This document shows positions 33,366-45,707 of a DNA stretch of 64,000 nt, one piece after another. Below the pieces are notes generated by a model, which did not search any database, had not been told where the DNA came from, and saw only the letters and a program-made list of their open reading frames with translations. Made by a program: the position numbers and the translations under genes. Where the stretch lies: positions 5,332,001 through 5,396,000 of the forward strand of contig NZ_AP014624.1 of the NCBI RefSeq assembly GCF_000829375.1, given 5' to 3'. This DNA comes from Chryseobacterium sp. StRB126. GTDB lineage: Bacteria; Bacteroidota; Bacteroidia; Flavobacteriales; Weeksellaceae. Positions within the stretch are counted from its first letter, which is position 1. Each line of letters opens with the position of its first letter.

Positions 33366-34362
33366 TCAAATCAATTTTTAAATCTACAATAAATTCTGTT
33401 TCGGAATCTTTTATACTCAACTCATGTTTAGGGTATAATATTTCCAGTCTTTTTTTCACATTCTGAATACCAATTCCGGAAACGGAGTCTTTCATCTTAT
33501 CTTTTTTAAAGTTTAAAAGGTAAAAATGCAATACTTTATTCTGGTCGGAAATTTTCAGCTCAAATCCTTTACCACGCAGGTCTCCGTGTTTAAAAGCATT
33601 TTCAACAAATGGTACCAAAAGCATCGGTGAAATATTCAGATGAGGATGCTTAATATTTTTTTTCACAAGAATCAATTCCGGATTTCTAAGTCTCAGCTTT
33701 TCCAGCTCAATCAGGCTATCAATATATCCAATCTCTTTATCCAAAGAAATAAAATCTTCTTCCAGGTCTTTTGTACTGTATCTCAATAATTGTCCAAGTT
33801 CTTCAATCGCAGGCAAAGCTTTCTCCGACTTCTGATAAACCAGTGAATAAATATTATTTAAGGTATTGAAGATAAAATGAGGATTAATCTGGGTTTTTAA
33901 GGCTTTCAGTTCTGCGTTTTTCTTTTCTTCTACCAGCTGAAGTCTTTCTGCATCAAGCGAAGAATATATTTTAAATAAACAGAAAACCGTACTGATAAAG
34001 ATGGAGGTCACACTATTATAGATATTATCAAAAAAATAATATCCAAATTCTGTTCCTTCAGGATAATTTCTGATCCCGAAAAAGTGAGGAAGAAAGATCT
34101 CTTCTGTAAAATAGCGAATTACAACAAAACAGGTTACACTAATAGAAAAACCTGCAATAGCCTTATACAATTTCTTGATATCAAAAAACCTAGGAACAAT
34201 AAAAAAGTAATTGAAATAAAAGCACACAAAACTGGTCAGAAGATAAGTTAGTTTAAATGCAATATATCCTTTCTTATAAACAAAAGCAGGAACTATGATT
34301 GTCCCTACTAAAAACATAGCCCAATAAAAGATATGCAGAAAAAGCAGTTGTTTTGGTTTCAT
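33355..34362 (-). CDS. LytS-type sensor histidine kinase
   Basis: 335 residues from ATG 34362 (MKPKQLLFLHIFYWAMFLVG); a longer reading starts at TTG. Four hydrophobic segments in the first ~145 residues form the membrane sensor, followed by a coiled linker and the His_kinase motif LKTQINPHFIFNTLNNIYSLV, where the phosphorylated His lies in NPHF. The C-terminal ATPase contains LLVPFVENAFKHG and GIGIQNVKKRLEIL. Pairs with the overlapping LytTR regulator. No large periplasmic domain is present, so the signal is probably sensed within or near the membrane. Confidence 0.93.
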   Translation of the reverse strand: MKPKQLLFLHIFYWAMFLVGTIIVPAFVYKKGYIAFKLTYLLTSFVCFYFNYFFIVPRFFDIKKLYKAIAGFSISVTCFVVIRYFTEEIFLPHFFGIRNYPEGTEFGYYFFDNIYNSVTSIFISTVFCLFKIYSSLDAERLQLVEEKKNAELKALKTQINPHFIFNTLNNIYSLVYQKSEKALPAIEELGQLLRYSTKDLEEDFISLDKEIGYIDSLIELEKLRLRNPELILVKKNIKHPHLNISPMLLVPFVENAFKHGDLRGKGFELKISDQNKVLHFYLLNFKKDKMKDSVSGIGIQNVKKRLEILYPKHELSIKDSETEFIVDLKIDLNDE

Positions 34363-34541
34363 AGCACAAAAATAATTGATCCACTCTATCAAAAGCCAGA
34401 TTTTCGATAAACCTGCTCATTTTATCGATGAAAATAAATTTACAGTATAAAATTCGCCCTTTATCTAAAGGCTATTTCAGGGAAAAGGCATGGATAATAC
34501 CTTTGCTTCAGAAAATAACGAAAACATAACCTGATACTCAT

Positions 34542-36668
34542 ATGAAACAACATATTCTTCTTATCGCCACTTTATTAAGCTCTTTTGCAGCCGGACAAGC
34601 AAAAGATTCTGCCAATCCTGTAAAAACTATTGAAACGGTAATCGTAAATGGTAAAAAAGCATTAGTAGAGCGTAAAGTAGACCGTCTTGTTTACAATGTT
34701 CAAAATTCTATGCTATCCAACGGAAGCAGCGGAACTGAAGTATTGGCAAGCACTCCATTGCTTAAAATAGATGAAGACAAAGGAACTGTTTCTATTGCCG
34801 GGAAAAATGGTGTTTCTGTGATGGTGAATGACCGAATGCTTAACCTTTCTGGTACTGAGCTTATCAATTATTTAAGAAACCTTCGTTCAGAAAACATTCT
34901 GAAAATTGAGGTAATTACCACTCCGCCGGCAAAATATGAGGCTCAGGGAAACAGTGGAATTATCAATATTGTATTAAAGAAGAATATAGATCTTGGTTGG
35001 AGCGGCTATTTAAATACATATTATACTCAAAGAACTTACGGCAGCTTTGGAGGAGCAACAGGGATTAACTATCAGGACAAAAAGATAAAGGCTACGGTAA
35101 AACTTCAGGGATTTGATACAGCAAAACGTTCTGTAGAAAATTATCAGATCGTAGGAAAAGAATCGTCTTTCAGCAGAGATGAAAGAAAGGACATCTATAA
35201 TGGACTGGGGTTTAATGCCAATGTTGATTATTCTCTTTCTGACAAATCTACTGTTGGGGTCATTTATGATATTACAAAAGGAAATATTGATATGGATATC
35301 TACTCCATTCAAAATTATTTCACTGGAAATATACCAACTTTATTGACGGAGACGGATTCTAAACACCGCTCCCCTTTTACCACACAAATGTTGAATACTT
35401 ATTTCGATCATAAATTTGGAGATCATAAATTAAGCCTAGGATATAATTATTATGGAAATGTTCCGGATACTCAGGTTAACTTTATCACCACAGATCTTTC
35501 GGATTATTCTAAGGAAACAGTTCGAAATCTTTCTGCCGTAGACTATAAGATCTCGTCCGCACAGGCAGATCTTACCTTAAATTTCAAAAAACTTCAGGTG
35601 GAAACAGGGGCAAAATACAGCCAGTTCTCCAACAATTCCAATATTGAATATTTTGATCTTAAAAATGATAGGTATGAAATTGATTTGGGTAAAACCAATC
35701 AGTTTAAATATAATGAAAAGAACTATGCGGCCTATATCAGCGTCAGTAAAGATTTTGGTGAAAAGTGGTCAGCTAAGGCCGGAATCCGCTATGAGTATGT
35801 TCAGACAAACAGTTTCTCTCCTACTACACTGTCAAAGACTGAAAACAATTATGGAAAATTATTTCCTACTGCTTATATCTCTTATAAAGCCAATAGCAGT
35901 AACCAATTCAGTCTTAACTATTCCAGAAGGATTAACCGCCCAGGTTTCCATGCTTTGAATCCATTCAGATGGTATTCTAACCCACGCAGTTATTATTCCG
36001 GAAATCCTGAATTACAGCCTTCTTTTAATGATAATATTGAGTTTAATTATATTTTTAAAAATAAGTTTTCTGCCAATCTTTATTATCAGAGAACAACCAA
36101 TAATTATGGCCAAATCTTATTTCTTGATGACCTATCTGTTACCAGCAGCTATTATAATTATTACAATCAGGATACTTATGGGATTAATGTCAATTACACA
36201 GACACATTTTTTAAATTCTGGGAAAGTAATATCTCTACTTCATTTAGTTATAATGAAACGCAGATTACGAAGTTTAACCTTATCCCAAAGAGCGGGCAGT
36301 CATTTTATTATTCTTTGAAAAATACTTTTCAGCTTAATAAGGCTAAAACATTTTTCTTATTCGTAAACTATTGGGAAACATTACCAGCCAGAGATGGAAA
36401 TACGTATCAAAAGAACATGGGAAGCCTGGATGCCGGGATAAAAATGAATTTAATGCAAAAAGCATTACAGGTTAATCTTTCCGTAACGGACATCTTTAAA
36501 CAGGGCAGATTTGTAGGTGATGCTTATTATGCCGATAACACTCAGTCATTTAATAATTATTGGGATGCCAGAAGGCTGAGTGTAAGCGTGACTTATAATT
36601 TTGGAAATCAGAAAGTAAAATCCAACACAAGAGCTGTGAATTTTGAAGAAAAACAAAGAGCTCAATAA
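34542..36668 (+). CDS. Outer-membrane beta-barrel TonB-type receptor (1)
   Basis: 708 residues with signal peptide (LLIATLLSSFAAGQ). The plug-like region has VIVNGKKALVERKVDRLVYNV, GVSVMVNDRMLNLSGTELINYLRNL and the plug end KIEVITTPPAKYEAQGNSGIINIVLKK. The barrel is of the OMP_b-brl_3 type found in Bacteroidetes. No N-terminal carboxypeptidase-like domain is present. Ligand unknown; siderophore, peptide or quorum-type substrates are all possible. It starts 180 bases from the divergent LytS/LytTR genes. A paralogue follows at 37050. Confidence 0.88.
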   Translation: MKQHILLIATLLSSFAAGQAKDSANPVKTIETVIVNGKKALVERKVDRLVYNVQNSMLSNGSSGTEVLASTPLLKIDEDKGTVSIAGKNGVSVMVNDRMLNLSGTELINYLRNLRSENILKIEVITTPPAKYEAQGNSGIINIVLKKNIDLGWSGYLNTYYTQRTYGSFGGATGINYQDKKIKATVKLQGFDTAKRSVENYQIVGKESSFSRDERKDIYNGLGFNANVDYSLSDKSTVGVIYDITKGNIDMDIYSIQNYFTGNIPTLLTETDSKHRSPFTTQMLNTYFDHKFGDHKLSLGYNYYGNVPDTQVNFITTDLSDYSKETVRNLSAVDYKISSAQADLTLNFKKLQVETGAKYSQFSNNSNIEYFDLKNDRYEIDLGKTNQFKYNEKNYAAYISVSKDFGEKWSAKAGIRYEYVQTNSFSPTTLSKTENNYGKLFPTAYISYKANSSNQFSLNYSRRINRPGFHALNPFRWYSNPRSYYSGNPELQPSFNDNIEFNYIFKNKFSANLYYQRTTNNYGQILFLDDLSVTSSYYNYYNQDTYGINVNYTDTFFKFWESNISTSFSYNETQITKFNLIPKSGQSFYYSLKNTFQLNKAKTFFLFVNYWETLPARDGNTYQKNMGSLDAGIKMNLMQKALQVNLSVTDIFKQGRFVGDAYYADNTQSFNNYWDARRLSVSVTYNFGNQKVKSNTRAVNFEEKQRAQ

Positions 36669-37049
36669 CTAAAAAACTTTTAACCTTCTCTATACAAAAA
36701 CTAATAACCATAAGAATTTGTAATTAACAGAGAAGTTAGAAAGGGGAAGCTGGAAAAAAGCTGGAAGTTAATTTTAGTCATACAACGACTGATTATGACC
36801 ATAAAACTACCTTTAAAAAAGGATAAAAACACAACCATTTTAGGGTCTTTATAACTTCCGGCTCCAGTTTCAAATTCATAAATCTTGCATACAAATACAC
36901 TTAAATGCTTATTATTGTTTTCCAGATACTCTAAAAATACCTTTCATGGCAAAGCAGCGAGGTATTCTGTTCTGAAATAAATAAAATTATCTAAATACCT
37001 GTAACAAAGTTTCTTTTTTAGCGTCTAACCGGATAGTAGTAAAAACATT
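36669..37049. repeat. Gap with REP-like CTGGAAG inverted repeat, copy 2 (36745-36871)
   Basis: No gene seen in 381 bases. Left arm 36745-36769 (starts GGAAGCTGGAA) and right arm 36852-36871 (AACTTCCGGCTCCAG) are partial inverted complements, related to 4402-4520. The rest is AT-rich; no convincing promoter is seen before 37050. Confidence 0.6.
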
Positions 37050-39293
37050 ATGAAAAAAACTCTATTTGCGATATCACTGGTAAGCTCAGTGTTCGCATTT
37101 GCGCAGGAAAAAGCCAATAACAGCAATAAAGAGAAACAAATTGACGGCATTGTCATTACTAAAACTAAAAAAGCCGTTGAACAAAAAGCAGACCGTACCA
37201 TTTTTGATTTTTCTGAACAACCCCAGCTTAATAACGGGAACGTTTTAGAAGGAATTAAAAAGCTTCCGGGGCTTGTAGCCACAGATATTGCGGGAATGAT
37301 GTATCAGGGAAAGATGCTGGATGTATACCTTAATGGAAGACCTTTAAACATTACCTCCAATGAATTAAATTCTTTTCTTGAAAGCATGCCGGCCAATTCT
37401 GTAGAGAGAATTGAAGTCGTTACGCAGCCCGGAGCAGAATTTCCAGCTACATCAGGAGGTGCTGTGATGAATATTATTACGAATAAAAACGCCAACAAAT
37501 ACCTAAGCGCCACATATTCTGGAAATTACACCTTCACCAATTACGATAAATACAGAAGCAGAACCACCAATTCCATTAATTTAAATGCCAGAAATAAATA
37601 TTTTGGATGGCAGCTTAATGTGGGACAAAATTATCGTGAAAGTATGATGAATACACAGCAGGATGACTTATTGAACGGTAATACGGATCGATTTGCCCGT
37701 ACTTATTTTGCTAAGGCAGGAGTAACTTTTGATCTTGGACAGGACAGATTATTGCTGAACTACGATATTTATCACAATAACAATGATAATTATACTTTAA
37801 GTAATGGTAAAGGTGACAGAACCTACGATGAGAATTCACCTAATAAAATTTATATCAGAGACTATACTTTCGGATCTTCAGATGCTGCAAGAACTAATAC
37901 AGTAAGGCAGGAAGCTGTGGTAACCTATCAGAAACGCTTCTCTGATAAATCTCAGAAATTAGATTTCCAGTTTGGATATACAAAAGCCTACACTAAATTT
38001 GGACAGGATAATATATTCTTTGACAAGACTTTTGAAAAAACTTCTACTCTGCCTGAACAACGCCTGCCAACAACGACTCTGGGAAATGTGTTAAGTAATA
38101 ATTCTGATATGAGAATCGCCAACTTCAAAGTTGATTATTCACAACCTATCAAGCTTCTTGATGGAGGAAAAGTGAGTGCCGGAGGATTATATGAAAGACA
38201 GGATTATGATACGGAAAGTAAGGGATTAAAAAACCTTGAATACCAAAGACAGACTGCTTCCACTTACCTTGAATTTCAGGCTAAATTGAAAAAGTTTGAC
38301 TTCACTTTGGGATCACGTTTTGAAAACTATGACATTTCAGGAATCACTAGATATTTTGATAAAGATGGAAAGCTTGTTCAGGATGATTTGCTTCCATTTG
38401 ATAAGTTTAAATTCTTTCCGAATGCCAGCATACAGTACAACCTGATGAACCAGGTATATGTGGCTGCGAATTATAATAAAAAGATCACCTTACCAAGTAT
38501 TTCTGCCCTAAACCCGAATAATACCACATTTGGCGGTCCGAATACTCAAATTACAGGTAATGCCAATCTTCAGCCTACCATCTTTGATAACTATGAGTTG
38601 AAAATTTCAGCTTTTGATTATGCATTCATCGGATACAGTGTAAGTTCAGCCAGCAATCAGGTAGCACAGATCATTAGAAAAGATGGTAGAAATCTTTACA
38701 ATGAGCAGATTAATATCTCTAATATGAAAATTCATAATTTCAATGTTGGGCTTCCTGTTCCATTCCAGATTTTCACCAAGTCCATAGGTGAGATTATGAA
38801 ATCGAACTTCAATCCTGACAAAATGAATTTCATGTACATTTATGCAGGGTATCAGAAACATGAGATTGATAACCTCAACAATAAAGGATTCTGGATTCTT
38901 AACCTGATGACCCAGTTGATTCTTCCAAAAGATATTAAACTGACAGCGAATTACAGCTATCTGACACCAAAAGCAGGATATTTTTACTTCACTGCAGAGA
39001 AGCCATTTAGCAATAATTTAGATATTACCCTGACGAAAAAGTTTATGAACAATCGTCTTACAGTCTCAGTTTTTGCGAATGATATTTTCAATGGCCAGAT
39101 CATGCAGGTACGTTCCAATCCACCATCAGGAGAAAGTGTAATGCTCAGAACGAAATATGATTCAAGAAACTTTGGAATTTCCATCAATTATAAAATTCCA
39201 ACGAGAAACAAATTGGCGAAAGAGGATCCAAACATCCTGAATCAAACCAAGAAAGAGGATAACGGCGGCGTTATGCAGCAAGGACAGCAATAG
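37050..39293 (+). CDS. Outer-membrane beta-barrel TonB-type receptor (2)
   Basis: 747 residues, with signal peptide (LFAISLVSSVFAFAQ), a short linker rich in Asn/Lys, a plug-like region (IDGIVITKTKKAVEQKADRTIFDF, MLDVYLNGRPLNITSNELNSFLESMP and RIEVVTQPGAEFPATSGGAVMNIIT) and a barrel of the same class as the preceding gene. The two share the VxxKxDRxxF/Y and NEL/TEL plug patterns and are tandem paralogues, but barrel sequences differ, so substrates probably differ. The gene ends in a Gln/Gly-rich tail instead of the usual terminal aromatic. Followed by a strong terminator. Confidence 0.87.
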   Translation: MKKTLFAISLVSSVFAFAQEKANNSNKEKQIDGIVITKTKKAVEQKADRTIFDFSEQPQLNNGNVLEGIKKLPGLVATDIAGMMYQGKMLDVYLNGRPLNITSNELNSFLESMPANSVERIEVVTQPGAEFPATSGGAVMNIITNKNANKYLSATYSGNYTFTNYDKYRSRTTNSINLNARNKYFGWQLNVGQNYRESMMNTQQDDLLNGNTDRFARTYFAKAGVTFDLGQDRLLLNYDIYHNNNDNYTLSNGKGDRTYDENSPNKIYIRDYTFGSSDAARTNTVRQEAVVTYQKRFSDKSQKLDFQFGYTKAYTKFGQDNIFFDKTFEKTSTLPEQRLPTTTLGNVLSNNSDMRIANFKVDYSQPIKLLDGGKVSAGGLYERQDYDTESKGLKNLEYQRQTASTYLEFQAKLKKFDFTLGSRFENYDISGITRYFDKDGKLVQDDLLPFDKFKFFPNASIQYNLMNQVYVAANYNKKITLPSISALNPNNTTFGGPNTQITGNANLQPTIFDNYELKISAFDYAFIGYSVSSASNQVAQIIRKDGRNLYNEQINISNMKIHNFNVGLPVPFQIFTKSIGEIMKSNFNPDKMNFMYIYAGYQKHEIDNLNNKGFWILNLMTQLILPKDIKLTANYSYLTPKAGYFYFTAEKPFSNNLDITLTKKFMNNRLTVSVFANDIFNGQIMQVRSNPPSGESVMLRTKYDSRNFGISINYKIPTRNKLAKEDPNILNQTKKEDNGGVMQQGQQ

Positions 39294-39312
39294 ATTTAAA
39301 TGATTAATAACC

Positions 39313-39350
39313 AAAAATGAGGCAGTGATAGATTACTGCCTCATTTTTAT
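39313..39350 (+). terminator. Terminator after receptor 2
   Basis: Arms AAAAATGAGGCAGT (39313-39326) and ACTGCCTCATTTTT (39335-39348), complementary throughout, T run included in the right arm. Confidence 0.92.
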
Positions 39351-39380
39351 TTCTATTCATTTTATAATACTGAAGTTATA

Positions 39381-39476
39381 TCTCATGCAGATTATTCGGA
39401 TAGTACAGATTTTTTCTTTATCAAATAATAATATTCTTACACTAAGATCTGCGAAATCTGTGTGATTTGCGAGAAA
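39381..39476. repeat. Phased CGCAGATT inverted-arm hairpin (family A)
   Basis: Left arm 39381-39411 has three forward units (TGCAGATTA, TTCGGATA, GTACAGATT). Right arm 39444-39476 on the minus strand has CGCAAATCA, CACAGATTT, CGCAGATC. The centre of about 32 bases is AT-rich. Confidence 0.75.
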
Positions 39477-39493
39477 CAAAAATATAGTTCATT

Positions 39494-40213
39494 CTAGAAA
39501 TCTAAGGTCTGAAATCTCCAATTCAGTGTATCAATCAAAGTTAACTGATTGATATTTACAGGAAGATCTGTAATTATTTTTAGGGTTTGAAGAGCCATCA
39601 TACTTCCTACAATCCCTGGTAAAGCACCCAAAACTCCAAGACTATCACAATCCGGCAATTCTTCATCAAAAGGAGGTTCAGGAAAAATATCCCGTAGATT
39701 TTTGCTTCCGTGATGATTGAACACGGCTACCTGTCCGGAAAATCCTAAAATACTTCCATAAACCAATGTTTTATCCATTGCGACACAAGTATCATTCACC
39801 AGATATCTTGTTAGGAAATTGTCGGAGCCATCTACAATAATGTCATATTGAGAAAGTATTTCTGAGACATTGGCAGCACCAATCTTTTGTTCGATTCCTT
39901 TTACTTTTACCTGACGGTTAAGATTCTTCACAAACTTCTCAGCACTCCTGATCTTCAATGCTCCTACTTCATTTTCGGTATGAATAATCTGGCGGTTAAG
40001 ATTATGAAGTTCCACCTGATCAAAATCTGCAATACCTATAGTTCCAACTCCTGCCGCTGCCAGATATTGAATCACCGGACTTCCAAGTCCGCCGGCTCCT
40101 ATAACAAGAATTTTTGAAGCCATTATTTTCTTTTGCCCCTCTAATCCTATTTCATCCATAAAGATCTGGCGGCTGTATCTTTTAAAAAGATCTTCTTGTT
40201 GCATATTGAACAT
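39494..40213 (-). CDS. thiF: HesA/MoeB/ThiF-family adenylyltransferase (ThiF role)
   Basis: 239 residues. Activates the C-terminal GlyGly of ThiS by adenylation in thiazole synthesis. The nucleotide loop is G39-A-G-G-L-G44, with downstream D-Q-VELHNLNRQ and DNFLTRYLVND. Only two Cys occur (C143, C189 in ELPDCDSLGVLG). The four zinc Cys (two CxxC pairs) found in E. coli ThiF and MoeB are absent. It starts directly after thiH (or 9 bases later at a second ATG), so it is the last gene of the thi operon. Position makes a ThiF role likely; MoeB-like activity is an alternative. Confidence 0.85.
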   Translation of the reverse strand: MFNMQQEDLFKRYSRQIFMDEIGLEGQKKIMASKILVIGAGGLGSPVIQYLAAAGVGTIGIADFDQVELHNLNRQIIHTENEVGALKIRSAEKFVKNLNRQVKVKGIEQKIGAANVSEILSQYDIIVDGSDNFLTRYLVNDTCVAMDKTLVYGSILGFSGQVAVFNHHGSKNLRDIFPEPPFDEELPDCDSLGVLGALPGIVGSMMALQTLKIITDLPVNINQLTLIDTLNWRFQTLDF

Positions 40214-41332
40214 TTAAAATCCACTATAAACAGAATCCCAATCCTTCATCACCGGATCATATCCTGATTTTTTAATCATATCTTTAATTTCCTCCATGCT
40301 TCTTTCATCACTGGTTTCAAATTGTTTCAGAGATTCCTTGTCCACCGCATATCCACCAGGATTAGTTTTTGAACCTGCACTCATGGTAGTAGCACCCAAT
40401 GCTACAATATGATTTCTGAAAGTTTCATTTTCTCTTGTGGAGATTGATACTTCGAGATCTTCATTCCAGATTCTGTAAGCACAGATCAGTTGCAGCAAGT
40501 CTTTATCTTCCATGATAAAATTAGGCTCAATAATTCCTTCTGCCGGTCTTAACCTTGGAAAAGACACTGAAAATTTACTTTTCCAATATTGCTTCTGTAA
40601 ATAATCGATGTGAAGGGCGTTGAAAAAGCTGTCTACACGCCAATCTTCTAACCCAAGCAGCACTCCAAGTCCCATTTTATGAATTCCAGCCCGTCCAATT
40701 CTATCAGGTGTATCTAAGCGAAAATGGAAATTGGATTTTTTACCTTTCGGATGATATTCTTTATAGACCTCCTGATGATAGGTTTCCTGATATACCAACA
40801 CTGAATGAACTCCCTCCTCATGAAGAAGCTTATACTCAGCCTCCTCTAAAGGCTGTACCTCAATAGAAATATTGGAAAAATGAGACTTCAGCAAACGAAC
40901 TGCATTCTGAAAATAAGGAACACCTACAATTTTATTAGCTTCTCCACTTACCAAAAGAACATGGTTGACTCCCATTGACTTTAATACTGAAACTTCTATC
41001 ATCAGTTCTGCATCAGTGAGTGTTTTTCTCCTAAGATTATTATCCAGACTGAATCCACAATATGTACAGATATTCTGACATTCATTACTCAAATACAAAG
41101 GCGCATACAGCTGAATGGTCTTCCCAAAACGCTTCTGGGTAAGAGTTCTTGTCATATTCGCCATGAGTTCCAATTCCTGTGAAGCTACTGGCGAAAGCAG
41201 GTTCAGAAAATCATCCAGTGTTCTCTTTCTTTTCTGGAGACTGTTCCGAACCTCGGAAATCGTTACTTTTTCAAGTCTGGTTTTTACTTCATCCCATTGA
41301 TACTGTTCGAAAACCTCCTTAAAACTATTCAT
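40214..41332 (-). CDS. thiH: 2-iminoacetate synthase (tyrosine lyase)
   Basis: 372 residues. A radical SAM enzyme that cleaves tyrosine to dehydroglycine and p-cresol for the thiazole ring. The [4Fe-4S] motif is C85-x3-C89-x2-C92 in ECQNICTYCGF. The block LVSGEANKIVG and MGLGVLLGLEDWR are typical. Its presence, with no thiO (glycine oxidase) seen in this window, points to the oxygen-sensitive route to dehydroglycine. It lies between thiG and thiF with minimal spacing. Confidence 0.95.
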   Translation of the reverse strand: MNSFKEVFEQYQWDEVKTRLEKVTISEVRNSLQKRKRTLDDFLNLLSPVASQELELMANMTRTLTQKRFGKTIQLYAPLYLSNECQNICTYCGFSLDNNLRRKTLTDAELMIEVSVLKSMGVNHVLLVSGEANKIVGVPYFQNAVRLLKSHFSNISIEVQPLEEAEYKLLHEEGVHSVLVYQETYHQEVYKEYHPKGKKSNFHFRLDTPDRIGRAGIHKMGLGVLLGLEDWRVDSFFNALHIDYLQKQYWKSKFSVSFPRLRPAEGIIEPNFIMEDKDLLQLICAYRIWNEDLEVSISTRENETFRNHIVALGATTMSAGSKTNPGGYAVDKESLKQFETSDERSMEEIKDMIKKSGYDPVMKDWDSVYSGF

Positions 41333-41343
41333 GATTCTTATTT

Positions 41344-42120
41344 TTATTCAAACAAAAACGAAGTTAACGGGCTTGATGCTTCTGCATGATTGGCTATAGC
41401 TCCCAAACCAGATTCAAAGGCTCTTCTTCCGGCAATAACGCCCTCTTTAAAAGCAACAGCCATATTCACCGGATTTCTGGCAACAGCAATAGCAGTATTA
41501 ACCAAAACCGCATCTGCTCCCATTTCCATTGCTTTTGCAGCATCTGACGGTGCGCCAATTCCCGCATCTACAACAACAGGAACCTTACTTTGGCTAATGA
41601 TAATTTCTAAGAAATCCAGTGTTCTCAAACCTTTGTTGGTTCCGATCGGCGCTCCTAAGGGCATTACCACAGCAGTTCCTGCATCTTCAAGCCGTTTGCA
41701 TAAAACCGGATCAGCGTGAATATAAGGCATCACTACAAAACCTAATTTGGCCAATTCTTCAGTGGCATACAATGTTTCTATAGGATCTGGTAATAGATAT
41801 TTAGGATCCGGATGAATTTCCAGTTTTACCCAGTTGGTTTCCAATGCTTCTCTGGCTAACTGTGCTGCCAACACTGCTTCTTTAGCTGTTCTTGCTCCTG
41901 AAGTATTGGGTAAAAGATGAACATTCGTTCCTTTTAATGAATCTAGTAAATCATCTTCGGCTGACTGAGCATCAATTCTCTTCAAAGCCATCGTAACCAT
42001 ATTGGATTCTGAGGCCACCACAGAGGCTGCCATATCTTCAAGGCTTCCGAATTTTCCTGTTCCTAAAAACAATCTGGATTCAAAAGTTCTGTCTGCTATT
42101 AATAATTTTTGATTATGCAT
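41344..42120 (-). CDS. thiG: Thiazole synthase
   Basis: 258 residues, forms thiazole phosphate from DXP, dehydroglycine and ThiS-thiocarboxylate. A (beta/alpha)8 barrel with the family blocks [32 protein letters not shown], the Lys in [17 protein letters not shown] (Schiff-base Lys), [14 protein letters not shown], and [31 protein letters not shown] for the phosphate. Eleven bases separate it from thiH. Forms a complex with ThiH or ThiS in other organisms. Confidence 0.97.
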   Translation of the reverse strand: MHNQKLLIADRTFESRLFLGTGKFGSLEDMAASVVASESNMVTMALKRIDAQSAEDDLLDSLKGTNVHLLPNTSGARTAKEAVLAAQLAREALETNWVKLEIHPDPKYLLPDPIETLYATEELAKLGFVVMPYIHADPVLCKRLEDAGTAVVMPLGAPIGTNKGLRTLDFLEIIISQSKVPVVVDAGIGAPSDAAKAMEMGADAVLVNTAIAVARNPVNMAVAFKEGVIAGRRAFESGLGAIANHAEASSPLTSFLFE

Positions 42121-42169
42121 ATGTAATTATTTATTTTTTTGAAGGGCATTGTCCCAGTCTTGTCAAGGT

Positions 42170-42787
42170 TTAAAACATTGACAAGGCTTTAAACTCATTA
42201 ATAATGGACGGCTGGTTAGTAATCTGCCCTGAAACTGCCACACCATAAATTCCGATCTGCTGTAAGGTCTGAATATCTTCAAGACTGACTCCTCCAATAG
42301 CAAAAATTTTAGGAATTTCCATTGATTTTTCATGAAGCTGATCTATTATTTTCTGATACCCTTCAAACCCAAGAATAGGACTAAGCTTTTCTTTTGTAGA
42401 AGTGAATCTTAATGGCCCCAACCCAATATAATTGCATGATTCATTCATTCTTTGAAGAACATCTGAAAGGGTATTTGCCGTTCCGCCAATGATCTTATTA
42501 TCCCCTAAAATAATTCTTGCTTCTTCAATGGAACCATCATTTAATCCTAAGTGGACTCCATCAGCATCTATCGTCTTCGTTAGTTGAACATGATCATTGA
42601 TGATGCAGATTGACTGATATTCTGAGCAAAGCTGCTTTGAAGTTTCACAAAGGTTTATTAATTCATTTTCAGGTGCATTTTTCCAACGGATCTGTACCCA
42701 TTTGATCCCATTATCTAAGGCTTTGTGGATATTCTGTTCCTGTTCCTGCCTTGTACTTCCCTGTGAGATGTATTGTAATTTTTCCAT
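42170..42787 (-). CDS. thiE: Thiamine-phosphate synthase
   Basis: 205 residues. Couples HMP-pyrophosphate and thiazole phosphate to thiamin phosphate. Conserved residues: Q/R/K in WVQIRWK, IINDHV (Mg/pyrophosphate Asp), DGVHLGLNDG, IGLGPLRFTSTKEK, and IFAIGGVSLEDIQ. The presence of the full phosphate-binding and pyrophosphate set makes this the probable active synthase, in contrast to the upstream TenI-like copy. Forty-nine bases before thiG. The short gap between thiE and tenI carries the thiD remnant. Confidence 0.93.
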   Translation of the reverse strand: MEKLQYISQGSTRQEQEQNIHKALDNGIKWVQIRWKNAPENELINLCETSKQLCSEYQSICIINDHVQLTKTIDADGVHLGLNDGSIEEARIILGDNKIIGGTANTLSDVLQRMNESCNYIGLGPLRFTSTKEKLSPILGFEGYQKIIDQLHEKSMEIPKIFAIGGVSLEDIQTLQQIGIYGVAVSGQITNQPSIINEFKALSMF

Positions 42788-42880
42788 ATTAACTATGAAT
42801 GTGTTCCCAATAAAGAGGGATTGCTTTTTAAAAATTGTTCGATATATAATATCCCTTTTCTGTAAGCAATTTCCAGGTTT

Positions 42881-45300
<2,420 letters not shown>

Positions 45301-45507
45301 TTATCCGCCCTGAGTGGCAGTAATGATTAAAATTGAATCCAGATTGTTAAGGGAGGTTTCCGCCCAGGCAGACAGCGGAATAATACGATTGTTGAGTGCT
45401 ACGGCAATACCTTTCTTTTTCCCGGGCAGCTCCATAGCCAATAATGCTTCCAGATTATCGGGAAGTATATCAAATGTTTTTCGGGTGTGGTTGATTATAA
45501 GTTCCAT
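45301..45507 (-). CDS. thiS: Sulfur carrier protein ThiS
   Basis: 68 residues with the beta-grasp pattern and the C-terminal GlyGly (ITATQGG) that is adenylated by ThiF and then thiocarboxylated. First gene of the operon, 25 bases before thiC and about 65 bases after the riboswitch. Typical length for ThiS. Confidence 0.93.
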   Translation of the reverse strand: MELIINHTRKTFDILPDNLEALLAMELPGKKKGIAVALNNRIIPLSAWAETSLNNLDSILIITATQGG

Positions 45508-45571
45508 TCCTAATGATTTAAATATACTTTAGGAATGGCTATTATTGTACAATAGAATGTACAGCAAAAGT

Positions 45572-45658
45572 CATCTACTTTTCCCTACGCTGGTATAATC
45601 CAGATCAGGTTCAAAGGGTAAAGTCTCAGTCTGTAAACACAGACACCCCTAAAGTGTG
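45572..45658 (-). promoter_or_regulatory. TPP riboswitch of the thiS-thiC-thiEGHF operon
   Basis: Minus strand, P1 from CACTTT (45658 side) to AAAGT; the conserved blocks are GGGGTG, CTGAGA, TACCC, GAACCTGATCTGG, ATACCAGCG and TAGGGA in order. This is a canonical THI element, and it makes the operon responsive to thiamin pyrophosphate. Confidence 0.95.
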
Positions 45659-45707
45659 TGACGAAGGTAGTTATTTTTTGAGAATGGGCAAAATCAAATT
45701 TTATGAA

